64,000 nucleotides of DNA, from assembly GCA_020055645.1 (NCBI GenBank), contig CM034547.1:70032884-70096883 (forward strand), in the 5' to 3' direction. Shown piece by piece: positions 1 to 12,957 of the stretch. The DNA is from Tomocerus qinae. Lineage: Eukaryota > Arthropoda > Collembola > Entomobryomorpha > Tomoceridae. Positions within the stretch are counted from its first letter, which is position 1. Each line of letters opens with the position of its first letter. A program made the position numbers and the translations under genes. The notes under the pieces were generated by a model that saw only the letters and a program-made list of their open reading frames with translations, ran no database searches and was not told where the DNA came from.

Positions 1-1831
1 CTACTATTACAACCTCTTTGGCTGGACTTTGTATCTCGCCCGTTTTCATAGTGTTAACCATCCGGCGTTTATTAAATTCCCGGCGTCTAGCGTAGAAAGT
101 TGGAGGATTGTTTGTTTGCTTTGATTTAGTATAAATACCTTATAGACACCACAGAAATCGAATTTTGAGAGGAAGAGCGTTAGCTACTGATTCAGCATCG
201 TTTGTGCTGTGATGGATCATTTTGACTGGATTTACAGTTTACAGCAGGTATTTACAAATGGACTGATGAACGAAGGAACTTTTTTCGGATCTGAACTTGT
301 ATCTATTCAGCTCTGGCTTGTGATCACCCAAAATCTAATTATTCCAGATTGGTTCTTATTTTGTGGTTCTGATTGTAGTAAGAGAAACTTTGGTATAGTA
401 GTAGGGTTAAGGTGTCGCTAGACTTGTTTTCAGCACAAGTTATTTAATGCTGAATGCGTTCATTTGGAGAGCAAGGACATGTATCTGTGAATAGAGAGAG
501 TTGATTTGGTTCATCCAAACTTACATCAGAGAGTCGCAGTTGGAAATGGGCAGCTTAATGCGAGATGACAATTGACAGTTTGGTGTCTAATGACTTTCTC
601 CGACTACGAAATAGATTCAACCAGCGAGAGATTGCCCAGCTGAGTTTCCAAATAGAATATCCTTCATTAATGAATGCCACCTGACGTCCTCCCTCCCTCG
701 CAGCGTGTGTGTGTGACTAGTGCGAAGCTTCAACAGAGTCCTGAAATGGAAAACAGAAAAAGCTGTCATTAAATTCCTTTCCTTCACAAAGTCAAGAGAA
801 AGCCTTTGGCCATGCCATTCACGACAACGACCATTCTAATATCAACAGACGGATTTACACAGCCATACCTATGTCTTGTAAAAATGTTCGCATATCGCAC
901 AAGGACAAGCTGAAAGACCTTTACCTTTATCAAATACGCAGAAAGAAATATAGAGACAATGAGCAGAGTATTTGCATTTACATTCGTTTCACATACTATG
1001 CCAGTAGGTAGCTACATCATCTAAATTCAGGCTTATTACCTTCAACAAACACAACTGATTGACCCGTATGTTTGCGTAACATTTTTGTCAGTAGGGAGTA
1101 AGAATGTATTCCTACACTAAGTAGTGTATATAGGCATATATACTGTATAATTCTGCAGATAACTGCCCGAACCCATAATAATGTTGAATTATGCGGCTGA
1201 GAATATAAATTATTTTAATTCACCTGTTTACATTTCAGAATGACGTAGTTTATTCCTTTCGTTAAGGCTTCTACAGAATCACCAAGCATTTTACAGTTCA
1301 TTGCAGCTTAACATTTTTAGAAATCTTGTGTATAGAAAAATATATAATCAACCTATATATAAAGTTGTTTGTATCTATGTTGCCTGTATGTATGTCTCAA
1401 TCTATCTATGCCATGCCAGATGCCCTGGATATTGCGGCTTTTTGTTGAAATGCGCATGCGTGTATGTCATATCGACTATAGGATAACATTAGCTTGCTTC
1501 GAAATTAAACCAAACGTGGGTGCTTAAATATTTGAAAATCAGCAACAGTACTGGTGACCTAGTATTAAATAAATAATTTGTTGAAAGCACCAAATAAATT
1601 TTACTTTCCATTCTATGTTCACATAACTTTTTATTTGGGTCTAGAACGGAGGTGGCTGTAGCTATCGATATTGTGCGCAGTGCTTGGTGGCAATGCAATA
1701 AGAGTTTTCCAGTGGTTTGTTTGGCGTAATTACTTTCTTTTGATTGAAATTGGGGAAGTGGACATAATAAAGGCACATTTCCAAAGAGGATAGTTAAGAC
1801 TAGTTAAGAGACAACTCAATTACGTACCTAC
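1..1831. other. Intergenic DNA
   Basis: No supported gene. Open frames are short, AT-rich and without domains. A TATA-like TATAAATAC at about 130 is not tied to a recognisable gene. Confidence 0.5.
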
Positions 1832-2246
1832 TGTAGTAGTTGTAGAGACTCTATTGTAGAGAGTCATAGAGTAAGTATGCTGTAGCGGGTTATGGGGATA
1901 TTTAAATGTGGGTGAGCCAATCCGCGAGAGTAGAGAGGGACGCACATCGCACATTCTAATGTGGGGATAGTTAGACGGGAGAACGGAGCGGAAAGAGTGG
2001 CATTCTGTTTCTGGGCTTGAGTCGTGCGGGTTGGTTGATGGGCTAATAAAGTGGGAGTGGATCTGGACTTCGGATTGGTTTCCTTTGTGGCATCCAGCAT
2101 ACGGGCATTCAAGCATATGGACATTCAAGCATACGGGCATTGCAGGACTATCGGGCATTTCAGGACTAATCGGCATCCCTGGTTCGGTCGACTCTGACAA
2201 CGTACAGGCTTACCGTCTGAGGCGCATCCACCGGAACCCTAGCACA
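1832..2246 (+). repeat. 5' LTR of the 3.5-kb element
   Basis: 415 bp, seemingly identical to 4940-5354. AATAAA at 2045-2050. Internal short repeats of a CATACGGGCATTCAAG type near 2098-2150. Open frames on both strands here are by-products. Confidence 0.93.
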
Positions 2247-4141
2247 GAAGATTCGGGGTAAACTCTCGTCAGAGGAAGGACAGGATTCAGGGACATTTTT
2301 TGAAGAAGGACAACTAATCAAGCGTAAGTCAGTTAAACATTTTATAAAAATGGGGCAATTTTTTTTGGGGCATAACGTATGCGGAATGTTGGGAAATTTT
2401 TGACTTATTTGGGGGGCGTAATCAGCAGTCAGTCATCACGGTTTAATATATTTGGGTTTTGTATTCAAAAGTATGAAGGGGGATTAATTTGACATTATTA
2501 TATTAATGCTGGGCTTTCCGAATATATTTAAATTTTGAATTTTGATGGGAATTAAGTACATAAAATTTGGGTAAAAGCGAAAGTGATGACTCAGGTTTGA
2601 CTTTTTGGGGAATTGGGCGGTGACACAGGGTCGCAATAATTTTATTTAGCACATATAATAATTGCAGAATGATATAAAATTATTTATTCTTATATGGTAA
2701 TACAATTTCTAGTAAATTTTTCTTTAATTGGGTGGTAGCTGCGGAGCGATGCTAAAATCTCTCATTGCTAAGCGATAATTTATGTAATTTATGTTGATAA
2801 GTGGCGACAGTCTAGCACGTCCAACTCCAACTTTATCTTTCCTTTAACTTTGTTGAAAGTCAGATAACAAGGAGGATGAATACTTAATTAAGTAAAAGGA
2901 CGCTATTTGAGGTGAATGTCTGGCCACATGTTAATTCTTTTGAAAATTATCAGTCGATTGAGTTGAATGTTTAATTTTTTGGTTGTAATCTTTACATTAA
3001 GCATAGAAACTAATTAGGATATTATAATTTAAGGGGGAGTTTTTCTAGAAATTAAGCAAATTCAAGTCTGTGTGAAATTAATTCAATTTTGTTTCTTTGA
3101 GATAATCTTTGTTCTGAGACTATGATTGGCGACGAGAAAAATGTGAATACTCATTATTCGGGCGACGACAGTCTGAAGGCCAATTGGACATTGTCCTACA
3201 GCCACTAGACACGAGAGGATTCCATGATCAGACACTGACCGAGACAGACGTACAGAGTTAAGCTGCGGTGACGAACAACGAAGTCCACCATGGAGAGTGA
3301 CGATGAAGAAGATTCGTATTTGTGCAGCCTGAGTCTTGGTTTATGGGTTCTTGGTTTCAATTTTATTTGATTATTTAAAATTTATTTAATTATTATTGAA
3401 TTTAGTTGGTATTGAAGGTATTGGCATGAGTGAAAATAATTGGGCATTTAGAACAAACTTTGAAAATTATTTTTGGATTTGATTTTTGATTCTTTTTGAT
3501 TTCTTGGAATTTTGATTCGAATTTAATTCTATTTGTAGAAAAGTTAAAACGATTTCTTGAATTTGGAACATGTTTTGTACATTAAAGGTGTGATGTGTGT
3601 AAAGTGAGAGTAGCGTAGTACACAAACAAGTACAATCATTAGTATCCGAGTATTATTTAAGTTTGGTTTTGATTTCATTTTGAGTAAAATTAGGAAGGTT
3701 TGGAATACTACTGTTTCTGAAATATGGGTACAATACTTTAAGAATGTTTAAATGAGATATAATATTGATTTTGTTTGAAAAAGTAAACGAGTAAAGATTT
3801 TTTGATTTTCAGATTAAGAATAGTATTGAATAATTGGACAATTTTGGTAAAAATTATAGAAAGGGAAACTAACGGCTGATTGGGTTAGATTATTTAGTGC
3901 AGTGAGGTTTGAATTCTTCGATTGTCTATAGTAGCCATAAATGGAGGAATATTGTCGAAGTTCTAATTGAATTCGTTTCCTTGGCATGGTGAAACATAGG
4001 AATCTTGAGAAAGAAAAAATAAACTTTTGCGACTAATAAATCCTTTTGGTCATTTTTGTATTGATTCAGTTTCCTAAAAATTCCTAGCGGTGCAGAAAGA
4101 AAGAACAGTTAAGTTTTAATGGCATTATTTTTAAAGGGCGG

Positions 4142-4354
4142 ATGGCTTGGCTTCATAGCAATCAGCGGGGACTAAAAAGGTGCTACGTATGTAACTCTAC
4201 ATCTCACGAGATGTTTCAATGCGAAAAGTACCATTTATTGCTGATTGAACGGGCTAAACAGGCAGAGGCACGTTGTGTGTCGTGTGGCAAGATTTTGGGT
4301 CGGCCAGGTCAACTTTGTCGTGATTGTGTGGGTAGATACGCCAAAATCTTTTGA
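4142..4354 (+). CDS. Small zinc-knuckle protein of the 3.5-kb element, 70 codons
   Basis: ATG at 4142. A retroviral-type knuckle CX2CX4HX4C (Cys14, Cys17, His22, Cys27) is followed by two further CX2C pairs (Cys45/48 and Cys59/62) that could form a second zinc site. The protein is basic and small, like a nucleocapsid. It is the only convincing coding sequence in the element and might bind the element's RNA. It could instead be a remnant of a decayed Gag, though both zinc sites are intact. Confidence 0.6.
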   Translation: MAWLHSNQRGLKRCYVCNSTSHEMFQCEKYHLLLIERAKQAEARCVSCGKILGRPGQLCRDCVGRYAKIF

Positions 4355-4452
4355 CATTCTTGTGCAACGGAAAGTTAAGTGGCTATTTTGTGTAAAAATT
4401 AATTGATTTTTGTTATCTCTATTATTTAGTTATTTTTGGTTGATGCTATAAT

Positions 4453-4590
4453 AATTTTGGAACTTTTGTTATACCAATATTTCTTGTATAATTAATTTTG
4501 GAACTTTTGTAATACCATTGTTTTTTGTATAATTAATTTTGGCACTTTTGTAATACCATTGTTTTTTGTATAATTAATTTGGGAACATTA
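4453..4590 (+). repeat. 41-bp tandem repeat, just over three copies
   Basis: The segment AATTTTGG..ACTTTTGT.ATACCA recurs at 4453, 4494, 4535 and partially at 4576, exactly 41 bp apart, inside the 3.5-kb element. Confidence 0.85.
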
Positions 4591-4939
4591 TATTTTCTGT
4601 ATTATTTTGTCGTAGACTCTACTTTGCTGTTAGGTAACAATATACTTTGTGATGTTGTTTCTTGTATAATTGATTTGGGACTATATGATTTATGTATTAT
4701 ACTGTATTAGCCTTTACTTTGCTGTTAGGTAATTCCCTTGATGTTCTAATACATATATAATATTGTTGTGGATTATTTAATATTTGTGTTATAATATCTT
4801 ATTGCATGGAATTATGTTGTTATAGCTAAGATTTGGATACTGTGTACTAGAATTAATTTTGATTCATTCGGGGAATCACCTTCTTTTTCTTGGTAGGGGG
4901 GAAAAGCTGGGGACAGCTTTCAAATAAAAAAGGGGCATA

Positions 4940-5354
4940 TGTAGTAGTTGTAGAGACTCTATTGTAGAGAGTCATAGAGTAAGTATGCTGTAGCGGGTTA
5001 TGGGGATATTTAAATGTGGGTGAGCCAATCCGCGAGAGTAGAGAGGGACGCACATCGCACATTCTAATGTGGGGATAGTTAGACGGGAGAACGGAGCGGA
5101 AAGAGTGGCATTCTGTTTCTGGGCTTGAGTCGTGCGGGTTGGTTGATGGGCTAATAAAGTGGGAGTGGATCTGGACTTCGGATTGGTTTCCTTTGTGGCA
5201 TCCAGCATACGGGCATTCAAGCATATGGACATTCAAGCATACGGGCATTGCAGGACTATCGGGCATTTCAGGACTAATCGGCATCCCTGGTTCGGTCGAC
5301 TCTGACAACGTACAGGCTTACCGTCTGAGGCGCATCCACCGGAACCCTAGCACA
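4940..5354 (+). repeat. 3' LTR of the 3.5-kb element
   Basis: Partner of 1832-2246. AATAAA at 5153-5158. Preceded by the purine tract AAAAAAGGGG (4926-4935). Confidence 0.93.
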
Positions 5355-5358
5355 CTAC

Positions 5359-8300
5359 CTAGGATTTAACTGTCCGACTAAGTTTGGTTTCATGTTACTA
5401 TTCACCAACGACCCAGTTATTCGGTGGAAATTAAACAGTGGACAAAGCGGAATCAAAAAACAAATTATCAAAGCTCATCTTGGGTCTTTAGGCACTAGGC
5501 CAGACACAATTGACTCTGTGTAACTGACTATTTACGATAATTATTAGCAATTTGCTTGTCGGCAGTAGGTTGTTTTACTTAATAAAAAACGAATCTGTGT
5601 AAGCTTCTTTGGTCTGACATACAATTGGCTGAATGAGGATGACGATAATTATAGACAGTGACTAACTGGGAGATTGTAGGGACTTTTTGTACCAGCCTTG
5701 AAGAAATCATTTACCTCATTGCTTACGCAAAGAAATTACTGACATTGAAGTTAAATGTAGCAATACTTTAAAGCCAGACTTCCCAGCTGACAAAACGGTT
5801 GACACTCCTTAGCTGACGCCCAAATATGAATCTGATTAGATTGACACATTCATTCTTCGACCACCAAGTCTTGGAAAACATCAAATCTTAAAAATTGATG
5901 TCAAATATTAATGCATGCCATGAAATGAGACTTAGTAGTCGCAGTGGATGGGATGGTCTAGTTTTTTACCACCTGTGAGAATAGTCTACGCACTTCTTCA
6001 CACTATCCACCCACACTTATAAATTACTACCCATCTTTCTAAGGCATTTCACCGCACTGTAGCAGAAATAAAATAGATATCTGAAGTGACTTCAAAATTG
6101 TTCCTAGCCAAAATGATGTCTTAGTAGGAAGCTGTCCTAAATCGACAATAACAGTAAGTACGTGACTAATCAACCACTCACTCGCAGACAGGAGGAAAAC
6201 ATAGAGTAGCAATCGCTATCGAAAAGAAAAGGTATCGAGGGACTGTGGCAAAGGGCAACAAAGGATTGGGAGAGAAAGTCTTATAGCAGAAGTGCATCTG
6301 CTAGCAGAGCTAGATTAAGTAAAAAAGTAAAAGTTCAATCAGTTGGAGTATTGATTCCTTTCCGAGTACTCGTTTTCTTTGCATCCATAGAACACTAAAT
6401 TGAGTTAATCATCATGAGTCCGTGTCTAATTTCTTTTGATCTATATAATAATGAATGTTATAGTTATAATCATATCCGAGCAGCCTCTACCGATTTCTCA
6501 TTCCCCTGGGCTAAGAGAAAAACAAGAAAAGAGCTGAAATATAATTTCCAACAATTTTAAACTATTTCGGTTTCGAAGAAATTCGAAATGCTTTTTCGGT
6601 TACTAATTAGACTCCCCTGACTAAGGACTAAGCTACGCCTGAGATTACATTTGGGTAGACATTTTAAAGCAAACCTAACGTCTGAAAATTCACTCAAAAT
6701 CCAAGTTTTAATTCTTTGTCCATTTAAAAATTGAGTACAGGCTAGAAGACATTCAACCAGTCGGTACCATTTTAACGGGGTGGTGACCATGAAACGATGT
6801 CTTTAAATGAATCCAAGACCTTTGTAAATAATTGCATCGGAAGTAATCTAACTCCCTTTCAACTCGTTTTGTCAGTTGTAGAAAAGAATTTCCAAGGAGA
6901 AATGGAAGAAATTTTTCTAAAAATAGTCTGTCTAGTAGTATATCTTATATTCGTTTTGTGTAGGGCATACAAAGTATACAAAATGTGTCGCACATCTATG
7001 TGTAGATATACGTCGTCCGCTTACCTTTTAGGAGGTAGTGAGATGAGTATGCAAAAGTACCTATAATATGGTCTAGTATAAATCTCGTAGTGAAATGCCT
7101 ATTGTGAATTGAATTGGGACTACCTTAACAAAGGAAGCCGGAATCCCATGAAAGAAAGAAGTATTTCCGATGCTCAATCAGGAAGAGATGAAGAAATGTT
7201 CTTTGCTCTATTACAGCACAGATAAAGTAGAAAATCCAATCTGATTTACTTTCAAAGAAACCCATTAATTCTCAATTCAGCATCGTCTAAGAAGTGTATA
7301 GCCCAATATGATGACACTACTAACATGTTAGTACTACGTACCTACAAAATAAAGTTTCTAGTACTCATTGTAGACCCGTGCATATGTAATCTATCATTTA
7401 AGTTATTCCTCGCCACTGCTAACTACTAATTGGCTATCTCTTCCTCGCGTCTAATAATGATAATATTACTATTTCGCAACATATCCATCCGGAGTGAAAT
7501 GAGACAACAATCTTGACAATTTTCTAAACATGCAGAAATCTTAACATCAGCAACAACGCCATAATGAATTTAAAAAAATTATGACACGGAAATCTTTTGT
7601 TTAACAACTGTACTGGTGGCCTAGTAATATAATATTATATAAGAGTGGTAAATGTGATAGCAGAAATGGAGCAGTAGCAAAATTTTGAAAAGTTGTTGTA
7701 AAAATGACAGAAATAGTTTTTATGCCTTTCTCTAATGAAAGATGACTGTTCTGGAAATGTAGCGACAAGGACGAGGAATAGTTGATCCAAATCTGTTGTC
7801 TGTTTCGTTTAATCGACAAGAAGCACTTCTCTCTCTAAACAATGGAGTGAGGGGCTGTGCTTCCAAACACAAATCCATGCAATGCATTAGATCGTGTATT
7901 GTATGTGGACTGACGAGCTCATAAATTAAATTTCCCAAAAAGGGTTTCGGCACTAGAGAAATCCAGTTTTTACTCGTCTTCCATTCTTTCCCCTTGTCAG
8001 TCACTGCCAAAGGTGAGTTTCCTTATTTGACTCTTCTTCACCATTACTTATGGTTAGCCTATGTATTAGCATGGAACGAAAATAGTCAGTCGGAATCATG
8101 AATCAGGTAGATATTCAATGAGGATATACTACTTACATAAATTGTTGAGGTGAAATCTTAGTATACTAACTAAAGGTAACATTATTATTGTTTATTCACT
8201 CTTGATCACAAGCTTTGATATTTAATAATACCGCACCACCGGGAATCCGATATTTGTTTTGCTTATGCGTGGTATTACGGTCGGAACAAGTGAAAAATTG

Positions 8301-11300
8301 TGGCTTTTGATAATTAGTTAAGTAGATTAGCCAAGGTTAATGACTTTTCACTTCCATCCTTCATATTACGTGCACAATTAATTGTAATTTAAACCCCAAA
8401 CACTTGGATTTGGTTACACGTCAGTTTTGAATCCTTCCTGGCACGAATATCTTTCGATTATTAATGTGCTTACCCACAACATGCAAATTATCATAGCAGA
8501 TGACTATAAATAATCAAACAAAGCCTACTCTCTCTCTCTCCATTGTTGTTTGGCTAGAGATAGGTACCACGCCTGAAGCTGATCAGGGAACTAAGCCAGA
8601 CAGTTCAGCACAATTGAATATTAGCCACGGATGCGGACGAGAAAATAAAATTATGCAATACCTCTCGGTGTAGATATTTAGACTCTTATTCCCGATCCAA
8701 GTACTCGAAATCATTATGCAAGATCACACTTGGCTGTTGGTGAGATGTTGGGCTAGTGCGAATGCAATAAATAAGTAGAAGACCCAATTTGCACAGAATT
8801 CAAAGAGCTTTCATGAATTTATCTTCCTTGTAGCTGGTAGGTATCTACTTACTTAACTAGCATTACACTTCCTTAAATGCATGACAGGTAATTCTATTTC
8901 TGCAAATTTAATATAGGAGCTAAAACTCTACTTAGTACAGGAGGGGCCAGATAACAATCCGTCCAACTCACGATTGAATAAAGATAATTCGTTCAAACAA
9001 TTTGCATATGCTTGACGCCGTAATGCCAGACACTCGACATATCGGAGAGCTGTCGAAAAATGAAACTTAATGGCATTAGAACCATTCTTGAACTTTTACC
9101 TACATCACTGGGGTTCCCTGAGACGTACGAACCAGCAGTTACATCCAATCTAATGATTTTGTTCTAAATACTGGCAGAAAATGTAATATACACGAAATAA
9201 ATAGCATTGCATCAGTGGACGAGTCAATAATATATTATGACATAGATATTCCAACCCAGACTACGAATCAGATCTTAGCATTGTTTTGAGCATCTGACGA
9301 GTCAGCATAGAAATATTATATTATTAAATAGTTTGAATAAGAGTCTGCCTCACTCAAGTGTGAATCTGTGAATTGTTTTACGAACTAAACTTAATGCAGT
9401 GCTACTATCTCTTACAATACTATGTGATGCCTGCCTATGTCTATATGTAGTATTACATTAGATGGTATTATCACACTTAGATGCAAGTAAATGCTAAGCG
9501 AGATGTTATTTAGCATAATCTTCAATAACAAGTAGATGTAGATATAGCAAGTCATCAGTATTACCTCGTTGCATAAGTACTTAAATGAAATGGACTTACC
9601 CCAATGAGACTTCCTCTTAGTTTAGCGTCGTTTGTTTCCCAAGAGAAGCAAGAGTTAAGGATATTCGTACACGTGAGGAATAATAAGATTTGTTGAGTAG
9701 CTAAGTCAATTGTCCAATCTCTTGCACTTGCTGTATAGTCTACTTGATACGAAGCGTGTAGTATTAAGTCGTATCTTACTTTATATCAAATGAGTAAACA
9801 AGGATTATGTCTGGAAATGTTTCAAGTTTCTCAGCAGAATTGTAGATTGTGGTGAGACGCACTGTTATTCTACTCCAGAACGCAGTTTATTCCAGCAGAT
9901 GCTTAAAGAATAAAAATCTGTCGTAAATATTGGGTTTGAAAAGTCAAAAGGTGCAAGTTTCAAAAGGTGCAAGTTTTGTGTCGCCGTCACTTTTGCTATG
10001 AACTTGAGTTGTAGAAAGATTAGGCAGGGAATGCAAGGATGTAGTTAGTGGAGTCTTCTACTTTGTCTGTTATATTTTATGTCGAAAAGTATGCGAGGAT
10101 GTGAATAGAGATATGCTTGCATCACATTCTCATTGCATCTGTCACTGCAAATCTTCCTCAGATAATTTATTGTGTGCAACAAAATGTTTATGAACATTAG
10201 TAACTCAAGTCTTGTAGTACTTGAACGTTTCTAGGGATGAACAGAAATTGCTAGTGTCTTTGCATGAACACACAAAAAATTAATGGGATAGATATAATGT
10301 TCTGGTCTGTAGACAGAGCTGGCGACGTGACGTAGGACGAGTAATCCTAAATATATTCTTCTGGCTGGCAGTGCCACTATTATGCACGCTCTATATACAA
10401 TTCTACAATTGCCCCCTCAATTTTTATCGGCACAATCTGAGAATTTCTTAATTTTAGATGTGTATCTGACTGGAAGCACTCAAAGCAATTAGCTACTGTT
10501 TTATTTATTACTTGCGGGTACAATGACTACCTCAAGCACCAATTTGTGGAATAATTATTGGTATACCTCGTCTCAACTCTTTAATGCATAAATAATTTGC
10601 AAAAGTTTTTATTCGACCAAGTTTGGCAAAGTTAACGCACAGAAATGTTTTCACCAAAGAAAGGATGTGATTGGGATTCCGTTTGAGTTTGGCAAGGATT
10701 TTGAGAGCCAAAAGGCAATCAAAGAGAGCAATTCGCACAAAGTAATTGGAGTGAGTTGTAGAATTTCGATGAAGCGAGGGAAGTTGAGACACTTTTCCGT
10801 CTTCTTTCGAATGACTTTTGCCTTTTGAGATAAGAATGGGGAATCGTGAAAATTTTCAGTTAAGTTGTCGGAAGTCTATGGCAGGTCCTACTTAGTACTA
10901 AATGTGGATGAGTTTATGACGACGGACAAATAAAGCGTGTCGTGTAAAAATGTAGTTGGGTATTGGAGTATAATTGGAGTGTGCGTGTACTTAGTGGAAT
11001 GCTAGGTCTGAATGCAAGTAGTGTGCAGAGTGTTGTAGATGTTGGCAGGAGGAAAGCGAGAGAGTCAATGAGCGCTGACTGAAGACGGACGGAGAAGGCG
11101 AACTCTCTTAGAGGACAAAACTCGAACCCGCACTTTCCGAGTCACTCCATCCCTTCGTTACTTGAATACATTCAATTAAACTGCCTCTTTGCGTTCAACT
11201 AAATAGTCCTGTGATCCTCCAACTAGACAAGTGTCTTCTTAGTACGAATTGGTCATTCACTTTCTTCTTTTTTAAAAAGCTCTTAGTCCTCCGTAAGGAA

Positions 11301-12670
11301 AATGTCTTTTCCCATTCCTGATTACATCAATTTCCTTCTCACAAAGTTTGAGGTCAGCTTTTTACTTTTATCATGCCCTAAAACTTTATCCATTTGTTGC
11401 AAATAAATCTAAAAGTTCGCTGATGGTTGTTCAACTCTTTTGCATGCTTTAAATATGTATTTATGATCCCGGTCGAACCAAACAGTCTCTTCGGACTCGG
11501 ATGCAGCCCGTCCTTAACACACGATTGCTGTTTATTTGCAAAGGGAGCTTTGACGCATAAATGCATTTTATTACCTCCTTTTTGCTTTTGCTGTAATAAT
11601 AAATGACATCACAAGACAATCGTCTAATGCACGTGAAACGCTGGTTCCGTCCGACACAGCTCGTTTATTACAGTTAACATCCTACGTAAACATTAATTCC
11701 AGATGTAAGATGGAAATTTAAATACAAATGCTTAGTGTTCGGTATTTTTCCGAATATTTTCCCTCAATTACCCGCCTACTTATCTGTGTGTGGTTGTATT
11801 GTATTCCAAGAATTACAAGATATTAAAAATGATCAAAGAGATTTCTAAAAATATTAGCATAAGTCTCCCACCAGTCTAATAACGCTCATACTCATTCAAA
11901 GGTGGACAATAATAACAACATAGACTAAAAGAAGTACCTATTCAAAGTTTTCATGCTAGCAATGATGACGCACGATTTTAAAATCCTAGAATCACGTTTT
12001 GTATTGGAATAGAGTCTTATGTGAAGTGAAGACTACAGTACGTACGGCACGAGCGTGTATCATTCATTGTTCTCGCTTGTGGATTATGATTAACCACCAA
12101 CTTATAAAGCAGAGTGCAAAAAGCACCAAAACAACCGTTCTCCGAATTCCCATCTTCGTACTTAAAAATGGTATTCGTTTAGAAAGCGAAAAGTTTAAGT
12201 AGGAGACGCAGACGCATGGCTAAGTAGATATTGCACAACAAGCATCCTTTAGTATGCATAAATAAAATGTGGTTTGGCGTTCTTGCTCCAAAGAGTGCAA
12301 ACGACTGAAATTGTTCATTTTCCTGCTTCGTTAACAAATGCCAATAAAGTTGGATTTAAAGATCCATTAGTTGTGAATGCATACTAAAAGCCTTTTAGGT
12401 GTACCACGTACCAGACTATTACCAGCATTCCTACAGGCCCTTTGACATTGCACAATTCTCTACTGTTTGAAACAACTTTTCTCGTTACAAAAGAATGCAT
12501 AACGAAAATAAATTATTTCCTGCACATGTCGAACTACTAATAACTTTTGTGTAGTAACAAATGAGTCTGGCGTCAAATATTAAACAAATGAGTCTAGTAC
12601 CTAGGACCGATTATTCCCGCTGTACACACACAGACAGTATCACAATTAATTATTATTGTGGCCTTTGCAC
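5359..12670. other. Gene-poor intergenic DNA
   Basis: AT-rich, with frequent stops. The longest open frames (7732-8010 and 10532-10792, both minus) show no domain or splice context. A short CT run lies at 8529-8542 and a 16-bp duplication at 9945-9976. Nothing else supported. Confidence 0.5.
9945..9976 (+). repeat. 16-bp tandem duplication
   Basis: CAAAAGGTGCAAGTTT occurs twice head to tail. Confidence 0.85.
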
Positions 12671-12674
12671 TTAA

Positions 12675-12953
12675 GGGTGACTTATAGCGGGCTAACTTGA
12701 GCATAAACTTTGTGTATATTACTAAGGATTAGATTACTAAGGACCCGTATTTATTTACCAAAAGTGACGGAAGGTGAACACCTCAGACTTGTGGCGGGAA
12801 GTCATGTTTTCCCGCTAACGCCACAAGTTCCAGATATTCACTTTCCGCCATTTTTTGGAAATTTTGAAGGCTTTTGGTAAATAAATACAGGCTATACTCT
12901 AATCCTAAGTAAAACACACAATATGTTCAAGTTACCCTGCTACAAGGTAACCC
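12675..12953. mobile_element. Foldback/MITE element flanked by TTAA
   Basis: Two arms of about 130 bp form an imperfect inverted repeat: the left starts GGGTGACTTATAGCGGGCTA, and the reverse complement of the right starts GGGTTACCTTGTAGCAGGGT. Both arms also share TGTATTTATTTACCAAAAG-like and GTGGCG-like blocks. TTAA at 12671-12674 and 12954-12957 would be the target duplication, as for piggyBac-type transposases. No coding capacity. Confidence 0.75.
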
Positions 12954-12957
12954 TTAA

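Larger units (their letters stand above)
1832..5354 (+). mobile_element. 3.5-kb non-autonomous LTR retrotransposon with a lone zinc-knuckle protein
   Basis: Two 415-bp direct repeats (1832-2246 and 4940-5354) starting TGT and ending ACA that look identical, flanked by a 4-bp duplication CTAC (1828-1831 and 5355-5358), which is usual for Ty3/gypsy-type integration. The 2.7-kb interior has no Gag core, protease or polymerase. It holds one 70-codon zinc-knuckle frame (4142-4354), a 41-bp tandem repeat and a purine tract (4926-4935) before the 3' LTR. It resembles LARD/TRIM-type passengers that use enzymes of a related element. Orientation follows the zinc-knuckle frame and purine tract. Confidence 0.88.

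Noticed and set aside
1820-2261. Open frames of 76-126 codons on both strands, repeated at 4853-5369
   Set aside because: They lie within the two LTR copies; the recurrence is due to the LTRs, not to a gene pair.
7601-8010. Overlapping minus-strand frames of 72 and 92 codons
   Set aside because: No domain, no splice context; typical random open frames in this DNA.
10532-10792. 86-codon minus-strand frame
   Set aside because: No recognisable motif or neighbouring exon; isolated.
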